Part shown: one piece after another, positions 18,147-27,580 of the stretch
Numbering within the stretch: position 1 is the first letter of the stretch
How the letters are laid out: every line of letters begins with the position of its first letter
NCBI GenBank assembly: GCA_003762615.1
Contig: RIAZ01000019.1
Coordinates: 33,280-97,279, forward strand
From: Muribaculaceae bacterium Isolate-037 (Harlan)
GTDB taxonomy: Bacteria; Bacteroidota; Bacteroidia; Bacteroidales; Muribaculaceae
Direction of reading: 5' to 3'
DNA: 64,000 nucleotides
Made by a program: the position numbers and the translations under genes
The notes under the pieces: generated by a model
What the model was told of the DNA's origin: nothing
Database searches by the model: none
Seen by the model: only the letters and a program-made list of their open reading frames with translations

Positions 18147-20357
18147 ATGAGACAGAACAGAAAAGATTATGCGCGCTTGTGGCGCGTGGGCGTGGCTTTA
18201 CCATTGTTGGCGTCAATGGGCGCCGGTGTGTCGCCGATGATGGCAGACGACAATGTGAAGACCACGTTCCAGACTTCGCGTGAATGGCGTCCTACTATTG
18301 ATAACCGTGCGGATGCCGTGATGGTGTATGGTGTGGGTGGCAATCCTTCCGACAGGAATGGAAACCGTAATTTTGAGAGTCGCGTGAAGAGCTGGCGCGA
18401 CCGTGGCTATACAGTGCATTTCATGACCGGAATCGCATGGGGCGAGTATCAGGATTATTTCACCGGGAAATGGGACGGTCGTTCCCATCTTGATGAAGGA
18501 CAGGTGACGCAGCGCGGCGACACTATCTGGCACGGGCACCTTGTGCCTTATATCGTGCCGTCGATGAACTTCCTGAAATATCTGAAGGAGGCTCACGTGA
18601 AGCGCGTGATTGATGCCGGTATTGACGCTATCTTTATGGAGGAGCCTGAGTTCTGGGCGCGTTCGGGATATAGCGATGCTTTCAAACGCGAATGGAAGGA
18701 GTATTATGGCACTGAATGGCAACCGCAGCATGAGTCGCCCGAAGCTACGTATCTCTCCAATAAATTGAAGTATCATCTCTATTATCGTGCGTTGAATGAG
18801 GTGTTCACCTACGCCAAGGAGTATGGCAAGACGCTTGGTCGGGATATAAAGTGCTATGTGCCTACCCATTCTCTCGTCAACTACTCTCAGTGGCAGATTG
18901 TCAGCCCGGAGGCGAGTCTTGCATCTCTGCCTTGCGTTGACGGATATATCGCACAGGTGTGGACCGGAACTTCCCGCGAACCGAATTATTATAATGGCAA
19001 GGCACGCGAGAGGGTATTTGAGACTGCTTTCCTTGAATACGGCTCTATGGAGTCGATGACCGCACCGACGGGCAGAAAGATGTTCTTCCTCACTGACCCG
19101 ATTGAGGACCGTGCGAAGGATTGGGATGACTATAAGCGTAATTATCAGGCTACCTTTACTGCCAAACTTCTCTATCCCGGTGTAGGCGACTATGAGATAA
19201 TGCCTTGGCCTGAACGTATCTATGAGGGGCTTTACCGCGTGAGTGCCGACAGCGATGAGAAGACGAAGATTCCGCGTTTCTACTCTGCGCAGATGCAGGT
19301 GATGGTGAATGCCTTGAATAAGATGCCGGTGGTGAAGAACACTGTCAGCGGCAACCAGGGTATCGGCGTGCTGATGTCAAACTCCCTTATGTTCCAGCGT
19401 TTCCCGCTTCATGAAGGTTATGACGATCCGCAGCTCGCGAATTTCTACGGCATGGCGATTCCTCTTGTAAAGAGGGGTGTGCCTGTTAAGACTGTGCATA
19501 TCGAGAATCTCGGATTCCCCGCTACGCTTGCATCGACGAAGGTGCTCGTGATGACTTATTCTAATATGAAACCGCTTGACCCGGCTGCTCATGAGCATCT
19601 TGCCGAATGGGTGAAGAAGGGTGGTGTGCTTCTGTTCTGCGGCTCGGATAAGGACCCATTCCAGAGTGTGCCGGAATGGTGGAACAACGGCGGCAATTCA
19701 TACGCTGCACCGTCGCAGCATCTCTTCTCTATGATGGGTATGCCGCAGAATGCCGGTGAAGGTAACTATAAGGTAGGGAAGGGCACTGTATGCGTGATGC
19801 GTCATGACCCGAAGGAGTTCATTCTGAATGAGAATGGTGATGCCGGATATATATCTACGTTGACCGGTCTTTATGAGAAGCAGGCTAAGGGTGGCGCACT
19901 CAAATTCAAGAACAACTATCTGCTTCAGCGCGGTCCCTACACTCTCGCTGCTGTGGTTGATGAGAGTGTGAGCGATGAGCCGCTTACTCTGAAAGGTAAG
20001 TATATAGATATGTTTGACCATACGCTCCCGATGAAGGATGAGGTGACTGTTACACCAAACACACAGGTTATGCTTCTCGATGTCGCTAAGGTGAAGGATG
20101 GCAAGAAGCCACAGGTGCTTGCCGCTTCTTTCCGTGAGAGCGATGAGAAGAGAGCGAAAGGGGAGTACACATTTGTAGCAAAAAGTCCGATCGATACAGA
20201 CGGCGTGGCACGTGTGCTTCTCCCCTCAGCACCCAAGAGTGTGCTGATAGATGGAAAGGAATCATTGGTTTCCAATGCATGGGATGCAGCTTCAAGAACG
20301 TATCTAATTAACTTCGAGAATAACCCCGACGGACGCAAGGTGACCTTCCGTTGGTAA
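18147..20357 (+). CDS. Exported protein, probable glycoside hydrolase with GATase-like domain
   Basis: The protein has 736 residues. The start at 18147 (MRQNRKDYARLW) gives an export signal; an earlier in-frame start at 18099 is less likely. The N-terminal half looks like a (beta/alpha)8 barrel: YTVHFMTGIAWGEYQDYF, then AGIDAIFMEEPEFWARSGYSD, where the EEPE cluster sits like a catalytic strand end, then MFFLTDPIEDRAKDWDDY. From about residue 410 there is a Rossmann/GATase-like segment (GVPVKTVHIENLG, KVLVMTYSNMKPLDPAAHEHLAEWVKKGGVLLFCG), as in the trimerisation domain of GH42-type galactosidases, then a short beta domain. I cannot place it in a numbered GH family. It lies 17 bp before the GH51 gene, so the two probably act together on an arabinose-containing glycan. 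Confidence 0.6.
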   Translation: MRQNRKDYARLWRVGVALPLLASMGAGVSPMMADDNVKTTFQTSREWRPTIDNRADAVMVYGVGGNPSDRNGNRNFESRVKSWRDRGYTVHFMTGIAWGEYQDYFTGKWDGRSHLDEGQVTQRGDTIWHGHLVPYIVPSMNFLKYLKEAHVKRVIDAGIDAIFMEEPEFWARSGYSDAFKREWKEYYGTEWQPQHESPEATYLSNKLKYHLYYRALNEVFTYAKEYGKTLGRDIKCYVPTHSLVNYSQWQIVSPEASLASLPCVDGYIAQVWTGTSREPNYYNGKARERVFETAFLEYGSMESMTAPTGRKMFFLTDPIEDRAKDWDDYKRNYQATFTAKLLYPGVGDYEIMPWPERIYEGLYRVSADSDEKTKIPRFYSAQMQVMVNALNKMPVVKNTVSGNQGIGVLMSNSLMFQRFPLHEGYDDPQLANFYGMAIPLVKRGVPVKTVHIENLGFPATLASTKVLVMTYSNMKPLDPAAHEHLAEWVKKGGVLLFCGSDKDPFQSVPEWWNNGGNSYAAPSQHLFSMMGMPQNAGEGNYKVGKGTVCVMRHDPKEFILNENGDAGYISTLTGLYEKQAKGGALKFKNNYLLQRGPYTLAAVVDESVSDEPLTLKGKYIDMFDHTLPMKDEVTVTPNTQVMLLDVAKVKDGKKPQVLAASFRESDEKRAKGEYTFVAKSPIDTDGVARVLLPSAPKSVLIDGKESLVSNAWDAASRTYLINFENNPDGRKVTFRW

Positions 20358-20374
20358 TATTAATCATCAATTAA

Positions 20375-22894
20375 ATGACTAATCTACTGAAATATGCTAT
20401 TGCGGCGGCAATGATATCTCTGTCGGTGTCAGCCGTTGCCGAGAGCCGGATAGATATAAATTTAAAGAAAACCGGTGACAAGGTGCCGGCTACGCTCTAT
20501 GGCGTATTCTTTGAGGAGATATCCGGAGCCGGCGACGGCGGACTATACGCCGAGATGGTGCGCAACCGTGGCTTTGAGGAGGGTACTCTTCCGACCGGCT
20601 GCACGCTTGATGCCGACGGCTTTGCCGCCGCTCCGACTGCGCGTTGCTATTCCAATGATTCCATCAACAATTTCAAGGTGCGTTGGGGTGCCGACCGTGG
20701 CATGACCGCGTGGCGCACGCAGTATGCCGACGGCTCACAGGCATCTTCGCAAATCACCGATGAATATCCGTTAAATTCCGCAACGCCTCATTCTCTGCGC
20801 ATTGACCTCAGCCGCGCCCATCGCGACGTGTCGGCTGTAAATACCGGATACTGGGGTATGGCAATCGAGAAAGGGAAAACGTATCGTCTCAGTCTATATC
20901 TGCGAGGGGAGGGTGCCCGTCGATGCACGGCTTCGCTCGTGGATGCTGCCGGAAAGTCTCTTGCCTCCGCTCAGATAAATATAGATTCCGATGGCGAATG
21001 GCACAAGTATGACGCCACTTTTGTCGCCGATGATTCGTGCGACAAGGCATCCCTTAGCCTGTCGTTCCCTCCGGAGGGTACTATATGGCTTGATTTTGTG
21101 TCGCTGTTTCCTGCCGATACCTACCGCAACCGTCCCAATGGGCTTCGTCGGGATATCGCCACAACCATCGAGGAGTTGAAACCGGCATTTATCCGCTGGC
21201 CCGGCGGTTGTATCGTGGAAGGTCTTACGCTGGATAACCGTGTGAATTGGAAAGAGACGATAGGTGATCCGGTGAAACGTCCCGGTGAATATGATCTCTG
21301 GGGCTACCGTAGCACCTACGGTTTTGGTTACCATGAATTTCTGCAATTCTGTGAGGATATCGGTGCCGATGGTATGTTTGTGTGCAATGCCGGTATGTCG
21401 TGTCTGTTCCGTAACGGTGACTATGTGGATGGTGACGACCTTGAACCGCTGATTCAGGATGCTCTTGACGCGATAGAGTATGCCATAGGCGATACCTCTA
21501 CACGTTGGGGTGCGGAACGTGCCCGCAACGGGCATCCGGAGCCATTCCCTCTGCGATATGTTGAGGTAGGAAATGAGAATGTGTTTGGTAGATATGCCGT
21601 AAACTATAACCGTTTCCATAAGGCTATTAAGGAGCGTTATCCGCAGATTGAGCTTATAACGGCTCTCATGTTCAGCAAGGATGTCGAAAAACTTGATGAG
21701 GTGGAGATTATCGATCCGCATTATTATGAGACTGCCGACTGGTTCTATAATAATGCCGATGTCTACGACAAACTCCCTTCGCGTCTCCCCTACAAGGTGT
21801 ATATAGGTGAATATGCCGCTACCGGACGTAACAATCTCTATTCTTCGCTTGCCGAGGCTGCATTCCTTACCGGGGTGGAGCGGAATGGCGACAAGGTGCA
21901 ACTCGTGTCGTATGCACCATTGTTGCAGAATGCCCATTATGGCAAGGGTCATCTGATTGTGTATGATGGTAAGCAGACTTACGGACGTTCGAATTATCAT
22001 CTCTTGAAGGCGTTTGCTGAGAATCGTCCTGATGTTAATGTGAATACGGTGATAAGAGGGGAGGATACCGCTGTCCCGTTCGCGCCTCATGGATTTATCG
22101 GTCTTGGCACGGCAAATGCGTCTGCGGAGTTCCGCGATATACGGATTGAATCCGGTGGTAAACTGGTATATTCCTCTGAACGTGATGGTATTGACGGCAG
22201 ATGGAGTCCGCTGAGAGGTAAATGGGAGTTTGGTGCGGATGGCACCATCATTCAGACAGAGGCGTCGCATGAGTCAATTATCAAGCTCAACGACCTTACC
22301 ACCGGCGACTGCACAATACGTCTTAAAGCCAAAAAGACAGATGGAAGGGAAAGTATGCGCGTGATTTTCGGTATGGAGAATGAGGGTAAGTATTTCATGG
22401 CGGATTTAGGCAGTCATTCCAATGAATCTGTAATCTTCCGTGAGATCAGCGAGAAGGGTTCCGTATCGCTGTTCGACTACCGCAATCAGTTGCCGATTCT
22501 CAAAGACAAATGGTATGACGTGTGCATCAAGATACGTGGCAATAAATGGACCTGTTATCTTGACGGTAAGGAGGCGTATACCTACAACTATCGCGTTGTC
22601 AACAAGCATTATGCGGTTGCCGGCGTTGATAAGGATCGCAAAGAGTTGATAGTAAAGATGGTGAACGGACGTACTGAGCCGTGGCGCACGTCGATAGCAC
22701 TGCGTGGTGGCAGTGCAGCGAATGGAGATGCACGCCGTATAGTCGTTGGAGCCGATGATATCAATGCGGAAAATTCATTTGCCGAACCATTGAAGATCAG
22801 TGCACAGGAGAGCAACATGAAAGTTTCCGGCAATACGATAGACGTGGAATGCCCGGCAAGCTCCGCCATGATTCTCCGTATCCCATTGAAATAA
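20375..22894 (+). CDS. Exported alpha-L-arabinofuranosidase, GH51, with inserted jelly-roll domain
   Basis: The protein has 839 residues with a signal peptide ending near AVAES. The N-terminal strand motif LYGVFFEEISGAGDGGLYAE is followed by a carbohydrate-binding jelly roll (about 70-245). The catalytic barrel has FIRWPGGC, the acid/base Glu401 in YVEVGNEN and the nucleophile Glu479 in YIGEYAA. These are the GH51 catalytic residues, and both are intact. Residues from about 570 to 750 (HGFIGLGTANASAEFRDIRI ... KWYDVCIKIRGNKWTCYLDG) form a LamG-like domain set inside the C-terminal beta domain, which resumes at VAGVDKDRKELIVKMVN. It releases arabinofuranose from arabinan or arabinoxylan side chains in the periplasm or at the surface. 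It is probably co-transcribed with the preceding gene. Confidence 0.93.
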   Translation: MTNLLKYAIAAAMISLSVSAVAESRIDINLKKTGDKVPATLYGVFFEEISGAGDGGLYAEMVRNRGFEEGTLPTGCTLDADGFAAAPTARCYSNDSINNFKVRWGADRGMTAWRTQYADGSQASSQITDEYPLNSATPHSLRIDLSRAHRDVSAVNTGYWGMAIEKGKTYRLSLYLRGEGARRCTASLVDAAGKSLASAQINIDSDGEWHKYDATFVADDSCDKASLSLSFPPEGTIWLDFVSLFPADTYRNRPNGLRRDIATTIEELKPAFIRWPGGCIVEGLTLDNRVNWKETIGDPVKRPGEYDLWGYRSTYGFGYHEFLQFCEDIGADGMFVCNAGMSCLFRNGDYVDGDDLEPLIQDALDAIEYAIGDTSTRWGAERARNGHPEPFPLRYVEVGNENVFGRYAVNYNRFHKAIKERYPQIELITALMFSKDVEKLDEVEIIDPHYYETADWFYNNADVYDKLPSRLPYKVYIGEYAATGRNNLYSSLAEAAFLTGVERNGDKVQLVSYAPLLQNAHYGKGHLIVYDGKQTYGRSNYHLLKAFAENRPDVNVNTVIRGEDTAVPFAPHGFIGLGTANASAEFRDIRIESGGKLVYSSERDGIDGRWSPLRGKWEFGADGTIIQTEASHESIIKLNDLTTGDCTIRLKAKKTDGRESMRVIFGMENEGKYFMADLGSHSNESVIFREISEKGSVSLFDYRNQLPILKDKWYDVCIKIRGNKWTCYLDGKEAYTYNYRVVNKHYAVAGVDKDRKELIVKMVNGRTEPWRTSIALRGGSAANGDARRIVVGADDINAENSFAEPLKISAQESNMKVSGNTIDVECPASSAMILRIPLK

Positions 22895-22910
22895 CCCGAG
22901 TCAACCTCCA

Positions 22911-22968
22911 ATAACACAAAGAGTCAAGGATGCACGATCCTACGCGCATCCTTGACTCTTTGTGTTAT
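22911..22968 (+). terminator. Strong terminator after GH51
   Basis: A long inverted repeat has arms of about 23 bp (ATAACACAAAGAGTCAAGGA and its complement). It lies 17 bp after the GH51 stop and has a T-rich right side. Confidence 0.85.
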
Positions 22969-22997
22969 ATCATTTTTATCGATTGTTGTCGGGTCAA

Positions 22998-23020
22998 TTG
23001 TAGAGGCGGAGCCATTTGGT
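22998..23020 (+). repeat. 23-bp block identical to the 3' end of the gene at 27656
   Basis: The 23 bp starting TTGTAGAGGCGGAGCCATTT are identical at 22998-23020 and 27660-27682. At the second site they include the last codons (KWLRLYN) of the small membrane-protein gene. At the first they are a stranded copy just before a 33-bp repeat array. This points to a past rearrangement between the two ghost loci. Confidence 0.7.
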
Positions 23021-23029
23021 ATGCAACCA

Positions 23030-23087
23030 ACATTTTGGAGTTTCCGTCATTTTCGGGCTAAAACATTTTGGAGTTTTCGTCAAAATG
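23030..23087 (+). repeat. Two direct repeats, 33-bp period, before an ATPase ghost
   Basis: ACATTTTGGAGTTT(C/T)CGTC occurs twice with GGAG at 23037 and 23070, a period of 33 bp. The same unit occurs three times at 27490-27580. It lies 38 bp upstream of the residual ATPase start codon at 23125. Confidence 0.85.
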
Positions 23088-23124
23088 ATTACTTTTATGT
23101 TAAGAATAAGCAGATTGCTCAATT

Positions 23125-23351
23125 ATGGAAAGAGGAATATTCCGATGCAAGATATACGACAAGATTAAGGAATGGAAATCATGGTCAGATGGTTTCGTAG
23201 AAAATTCTCATCAAGGATAAGGTCACACTATCTTCTTTACACAAAAGACATACGTTGTGAGGAAGATTTGATTTGTCTGCCGGTCTATAGGCAGGACTAT
23301 TGTGAAGTTCAAACTGAAAACTGCGATTGTTCCAAAACAAAAGCATGTTGA
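23125..23351 (+). pseudogene. Internally deleted GARRVGKS-type ATPase gene
   Basis: ATG at 23125 opens MERGIFRCKIYDKIKEWKSW, which aligns with the N-terminus of the ATPase at 8737 (KRKIYNHLLNWKKHNG). The frame then ends at 23220. A second, shifted frame from 23181 reads RKFSSRIRSHYLLYTKDIRC and then EEDLICLPVYRQDY. It aligns with the last 35 residues of the same protein (ELNKAIVLHPDNLEIKENVT, then YLPLYM). About 400 codons between the two ends are missing. The gene's own 33-bp repeat array remains in place. The 269 bp from here to the next gene contain only a -7 box TAACTTTG at 23473-23480. Confidence 0.75.
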
Positions 23352-23620
23352 ACCATACTTAAAAAACAATATGTTACAAAAAAGACACTATTTTGATACA
23401 ATTATGAAAGTCAGGGTTACAAATAATAAAATCTTTTAGACAAAAAGAAATATCATTTAGAAGATTTATATCTAACTTTGCATCGATACTTATCTAAGTA
23501 AGACAAACTCAATTTCTGTTATTCTTAGAATGGCATTATGTAAATGACTTCAATAAGAAAAAATCAAAATCAATATACTTTGACAATTATAGTTGTTTAT
23601 GATTTCAATATCATTCATCA

Positions 23621-24742
23621 ATGGCAAATTTAAAGAATATTTTATTTTCTGCGTTGCTTCTATGTGGTTTAGCTTCATGCAGAAATACAGATGAAAATGC
23701 CGGTTCACCTGTGACCGGCTATGATACGGAAGTATCAGCGGAATGTCTGTCATCATTGATTTCCGACTTCGAATGTCTCCAGCTTGAATGTAAACCGGAA
23801 TGTCTCCTGACAAATATAAACAAGATTGAGATGACCGACTCATTACTCATCATTTCCGACATGGAACATCTCTTTGCATTTACGAAAGATGGAAAATTCT
23901 CCCATGTGTTCGGGGCAAAAGGGAATGCTGAAAATGAGTATATTGTCATTGGCACTTTCATGATTGATCCCGAAGGGAAGGTCGTACTGGTGGATCCTTA
24001 TTCCGGCAAATTCATATATTTCCGACAAAATGGCGAGTTTATCTCATCAACCAAGGTTGATCAATCCATCTTAATGAATATTCAAGATGGATGTTTTGTA
24101 GATAAAGACAGAATATTCACCAGCCAATATATCTATAATGACCAGAACACCGCATTCACATTGATCGACTTGAATAAGAAAATAGTACAGGAGGTTGCAA
24201 AGACACCTATGCGTACTGACAATACAATGGAACGGATCGGGTTCCACCCTTTCTCCCACTATCAGGATTCTATCAAATGGATCCTTCCATTTGAGCCAAA
24301 GGTTTATGGACTCAACTCCGGCTGCATATATGATATCCTCACATCAGAAACGGTATGTGCTAACCTCGGGGAAATAAATAATTTTTCAATCATGACATAC
24401 ATGGATTTTATGCAGAAAAACATGTTCATCGGGTTTACTGATATCTTTGAAACGTCCGGACACATAATCTTACCATGTAGCAACCTTGACTGCACAATTA
24501 TAAACAAAAAAGATTTGTCTTGTCGTCATTTCTTTACTGAATCCGGAAAAATCGCCTCAATGCAATTGTTTGGCATGCGTTACGCAGGTGGTGACACACT
24601 CATAGGTATGTTGATGCCGTTCCAACTCCAGAATATGGAGTTTGCTGAAAATTGTGATGCCGGACTTTTAAAACTAAAAACTCTTAAACAGTCATTTGAC
24701 AAAGACGGCAATCCTATAATCCTATTCTACTCAATAGAATAG
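23621..24742 (+). CDS. 6-bladed beta-propeller lipoprotein (first of three)
   Basis: The protein has 373 residues with a lipobox LASC (Cys20). The body has repeated blades of the Bacteroidetes 6-bladed propeller family: INKIEMTDSLLIISDMEHLFAFTKDGKFSHVFGAKGNAENEYIV, then FMIDPEGKVVLVDPYSGKFIYFRQNGEFI. Function of these surface or periplasmic lipoproteins is not established. Two relatives follow on the same strand at 24861 and 26314, and a more distant one is at 53938. G+C is lower than in the enzymes to the left. Confidence 0.85.
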   Translation: MANLKNILFSALLLCGLASCRNTDENAGSPVTGYDTEVSAECLSSLISDFECLQLECKPECLLTNINKIEMTDSLLIISDMEHLFAFTKDGKFSHVFGAKGNAENEYIVIGTFMIDPEGKVVLVDPYSGKFIYFRQNGEFISSTKVDQSILMNIQDGCFVDKDRIFTSQYIYNDQNTAFTLIDLNKKIVQEVAKTPMRTDNTMERIGFHPFSHYQDSIKWILPFEPKVYGLNSGCIYDILTSETVCANLGEINNFSIMTYMDFMQKNMFIGFTDIFETSGHIILPCSNLDCTIINKKDLSCRHFFTESGKIASMQLFGMRYAGGDTLIGMLMPFQLQNMEFAENCDAGLLKLKTLKQSFDKDGNPIILFYSIE

Positions 24743-24860
24743 CTAAGAGTTGACTCAGTTGAAATGATACTCACTAAAACGTCTATAAACTAAAAACTCT
24801 CAACAAATCTCCCTATGTAACAATGATTTAATCTTTGTCACACCAAACAAAAACATCCAC

Positions 24861-26015
24861 ATGAGACGTAACCCTTTTTTCACATTCTTAGGCATCATGG
24901 TTTTAGCCGTTTTGCTAAACAACGCATGTAAAAACGAAAAGACACTTAGCGAATTTACTGTCGAGATTGAAAATAATGACGAGAACGTTTCTGAACAATT
25001 TGATTCCATTTTCAAATATTCCGGACATGTCGTCCTTAGTACGGATGACCAATCAATTCTTGGGAATATTAACAAGGTATATGTTGATAACGACACGCTA
25101 TATATAATGCATGAAAATTCTCACATTGCCTCATTTGACAAAAGCGGAGCATATATCAGAGATTATAGTCACCTTGGTCATGGTCATGGGGAATATATAT
25201 CACTCTCCGATTTCGACATACATGACGATTTCTTATATCTCCTCTCAGACAATAAAATCTTAATATATGATAAACAAAACAATTATTCCGGCACGATAGA
25301 TCTACCCAATGCCGCGCAAGGGCTATGCGTGATGGATTCAGGTATAGCATTAAATAACGAATTCGGGTATGGCGACAGCTCCACTGTAGATCATTTCTGC
25401 TATTCCTTCATATCAAACGATGGGAAAGTTATCAACCGGGTACGATTTAATGATGCGTTGCTCGGTCATACATACTCTACAAACGGACAAGTCGGTAAAT
25501 TCATAAAAAATGGCAATCGAGTCTACACCTATTTCCCATATAACGAGACTATCTATGAGATTGATTCCATTTCCGGTGACATCAAACCATTAGTTGATCT
25601 AAAAATGGAGACTCGCCACATCGGAGCGGATACGGAAGCCCAAGAGGTTGATCGTATTCTGAAATCTAATGTCGCAAAGGTATTTCATGCTGCTTATATC
25701 TATGGCGACTTACTTTTCTTTTCCTATTTTGACAACAGGATAAAAAGCGTGCTCTGCTCTCTGCAAGGGAAGATATATCTTAACGGAGCTGCCACAATTG
25801 ATTCAAACGGACTGCCTATTTCTTTTTACGGATTATACACTTCTTCACCATCCGACAGCATACTTAGCATCGTGCCTGCCCCGGTTGTGAAATCAATCGC
25901 ATCTGGGAAAAATGGTCTGTCGGAATATCCTGTAATCAACGAAATTTCGCAACAGCTCGAGTCGGATTCAAATCCGGTATTAGTCTTTTATCGGCTAAAC
26001 AAGCAGTCGCTTTAG
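24861..26015 (+). CDS. 6-bladed beta-propeller lipoprotein (second of three)
   Basis: The protein has 384 residues with a lipoprotein signal ending NNAC (Cys23). Blade sequences are QSILGNINKVYVDNDTLYIM, IASFDKSGAYIRDYSHLGHGHGEYISLSDFDIHDDFLYLLS and NKILIYDKQNNY. It is the same family as the genes on both sides, with low identity by eye. The 118-bp gap from the first copy contains TGACTCAGTTGAAATG at 24751-24766, which recurs at 26249 before the third copy, so the leaders are related too. Function is unknown. Confidence 0.83.
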   Translation: MRRNPFFTFLGIMVLAVLLNNACKNEKTLSEFTVEIENNDENVSEQFDSIFKYSGHVVLSTDDQSILGNINKVYVDNDTLYIMHENSHIASFDKSGAYIRDYSHLGHGHGEYISLSDFDIHDDFLYLLSDNKILIYDKQNNYSGTIDLPNAAQGLCVMDSGIALNNEFGYGDSSTVDHFCYSFISNDGKVINRVRFNDALLGHTYSTNGQVGKFIKNGNRVYTYFPYNETIYEIDSISGDIKPLVDLKMETRHIGADTEAQEVDRILKSNVAKVFHAAYIYGDLLFFSYFDNRIKSVLCSLQGKIYLNGAATIDSNGLPISFYGLYTSSPSDSILSIVPAPVVKSIASGKNGLSEYPVINEISQQLESDSNPVLVFYRLNKQSL

Positions 26016-26066
26016 ATATCGAGATTACCTCCGGAACGACATATTTCATGTGTATCTCAAAACCTT

Positions 26067-26204
26067 AAATGGTTTAATGTTTAATGTTTATGGTTTATGA
26101 TCATTAAATTTTGTATAATGAAAAGATTCGTGGATTTTTGTGAATCTTAAACCTTAAACTATAAACTTTAAACCCCTGAAGTGCAGCTTGCGAAACTTCA
26201 GTTA
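26067..26204 (+). repeat. Intergenic repeat element, copy 1
   Basis: This 138-bp non-coding element is made of runs such as TGGTTTAATGTTTAATGTTT and AATCTTAAACCTTAAACTAT. It ends in a CTGAAGT/ACTTCAG hairpin. Nearly identical copies are at 28091-28229 (inverted) and 60655-60765 (direct, lacking the terminal hairpin). It lies between two lipoprotein genes. Confidence 0.9.
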
Positions 26205-26313
26205 TTTAACAAATAGGACATATAGATATAAATTCTTCGGCTATGTACTGACTCAGTTGAAATGGTATACAATGGATACAAAATACATTGAAACCATCAA
26301 AAAAATAACCACA

Positions 26314-27354
26314 ATGAAAACAACTTTAAAGGTGGCAATCCCTCTTTTTCTATCGTTGGCTATTGTATTGGTCGGATGCTCTGAAAAGAGATCCGACTGT
26401 ACATCCATACCCCTGAATCTAAGGAAGGTTGCTCGTGATTCAATACCTTATTCGGAATTTGTCGACTCCATCACGTATGTCGATCTTGAAACATCCGACA
26501 ACTGCATAATCGGCACAATATCCAACATACGCATTGCTGACGGGCAAATCGTGGTTCTTGACGATCTTTCACAACGCGTGATGCTGTTTGACAGCATCGG
26601 CAGTTACATACATGATATAGGTAGCCGAGGATTAGGAGCCGGAGAATATATACGTGCCGCCCAAATTGATGTTGACAAAGAAGCGGAAAACATCCTTATA
26701 CTCGACCACACCGGGTGCGCTGTGCTGAGATATTCGTATGATAACAAATTCATTGGTAAAGATTCCGTAGGATATGCCGATGATATTGTATACCTTGGGA
26801 ATAACACATATCTGACCGCTAATTACAATGATGCTTCAGACAATGCAGGAATATATCTTGCATCCACATCATCCGGAGAGATCAGAAAACTTGAAGGATG
26901 CAGCAATGGTCTGCCTACTAATAAGCCGTGGTTATTTTTCTATGACGATGGAATCATGAGCATCATGACCCGACCTTATGAAAACAGGCTTATGGAATGG
27001 AATGGAAACAATCTCACATCTGTTGTGGATTTTATTGTCGAACCGTCACCCACCTCTTGGCAGATTCAAGAGATAGGGAAGGATCGAATGAAAGCAACTG
27101 AATACATAGATCGTGTGGTCTTCCATAACAGCAGACGTTGGTTTTTCATGTATTTCTGGATGGATGGCGAGGTCAGGCATATATTCTGGGATAAGACCGG
27201 CACTAATCCTGAAGTTGTCAGATACTTGAAAAATGATATCGATGGTGTTAACGGAATAGGACTGCCTGTATGCATTGACAATTCATTCGTAATGGTTGTT
27301 TCAGAAGAAAATCCTGAGGCAAATCCACGTCTTCAATTCCTGCATCTCAAATGA
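26314..27354 (+). CDS. 6-bladed beta-propeller lipoprotein (third of three)
   Basis: The protein has 346 residues. The ATG at 26314 (MKTTLKVAIPLFLSLAIVLVGCSEK, Cys22) gives a clean lipoprotein signal; the in-frame ATG at 26188 would lie inside the repeat-flanked leader. Blades are YVDLETSDNCIIGTISNIRI, GQIVVLDDLSQRVMLFDSIGSYIHDIGSRGLGAGEY and NILILDHTGCAVLRYSYDNKF. It belongs to the same family as the two preceding genes. It lies inside the segment bounded by inverted copies of the intergenic repeat (26067 and 28091). Function is unknown. Confidence 0.82.
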   Translation: MKTTLKVAIPLFLSLAIVLVGCSEKRSDCTSIPLNLRKVARDSIPYSEFVDSITYVDLETSDNCIIGTISNIRIADGQIVVLDDLSQRVMLFDSIGSYIHDIGSRGLGAGEYIRAAQIDVDKEAENILILDHTGCAVLRYSYDNKFIGKDSVGYADDIVYLGNNTYLTANYNDASDNAGIYLASTSSGEIRKLEGCSNGLPTNKPWLFFYDDGIMSIMTRPYENRLMEWNGNNLTSVVDFIVEPSPTSWQIQEIGKDRMKATEYIDRVVFHNSRRWFFMYFWMDGEVRHIFWDKTGTNPEVVRYLKNDIDGVNGIGLPVCIDNSFVMVVSEENPEANPRLQFLHLK

Positions 27355-27489
27355 AAAACAGATATTCAATACGACACCCGCCACATCCGACATGAAGAGG
27401 GAAGCCCGCCTGATAATATCCGAAATGTAGAGGCCGTTTGATTCCATATCATGAAATGTGACCGTAGTGTTGGTGTTATCTTAGCGGTA

Positions 27490-27580
27490 ACATTTTGGAG
27501 TTTTCGTCATTTTCGGCTCAAAACATTTTGGAGTTTCCGTCATTTTCGGGCTAAAACATTTTGGAGTTTCCGTCAAAATG
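27490..27580 (+). repeat. Three direct repeats, 33-bp period, with a stranded ATPase leader
   Basis: Three copies of the same unit as at 23030 are present, with GGAG at 27497, 27530 and 27563. The next 45 bp (to about 27627) match the leader that follows the repeats at 23088-23136, ending GATTGTGGAAAGG where the other has AATTATGGAAAGAGG. The start codon is GTG here and no ATPase coding sequence follows. Nothing else was found in the 300-bp gap. Confidence 0.8.

Noticed and set aside
20894..22270. A 458-codon minus-strand frame opposite the GH51 gene
   Set aside because: The plus-strand GH51 protein has all catalytic motifs; the opposite frame has no family features.
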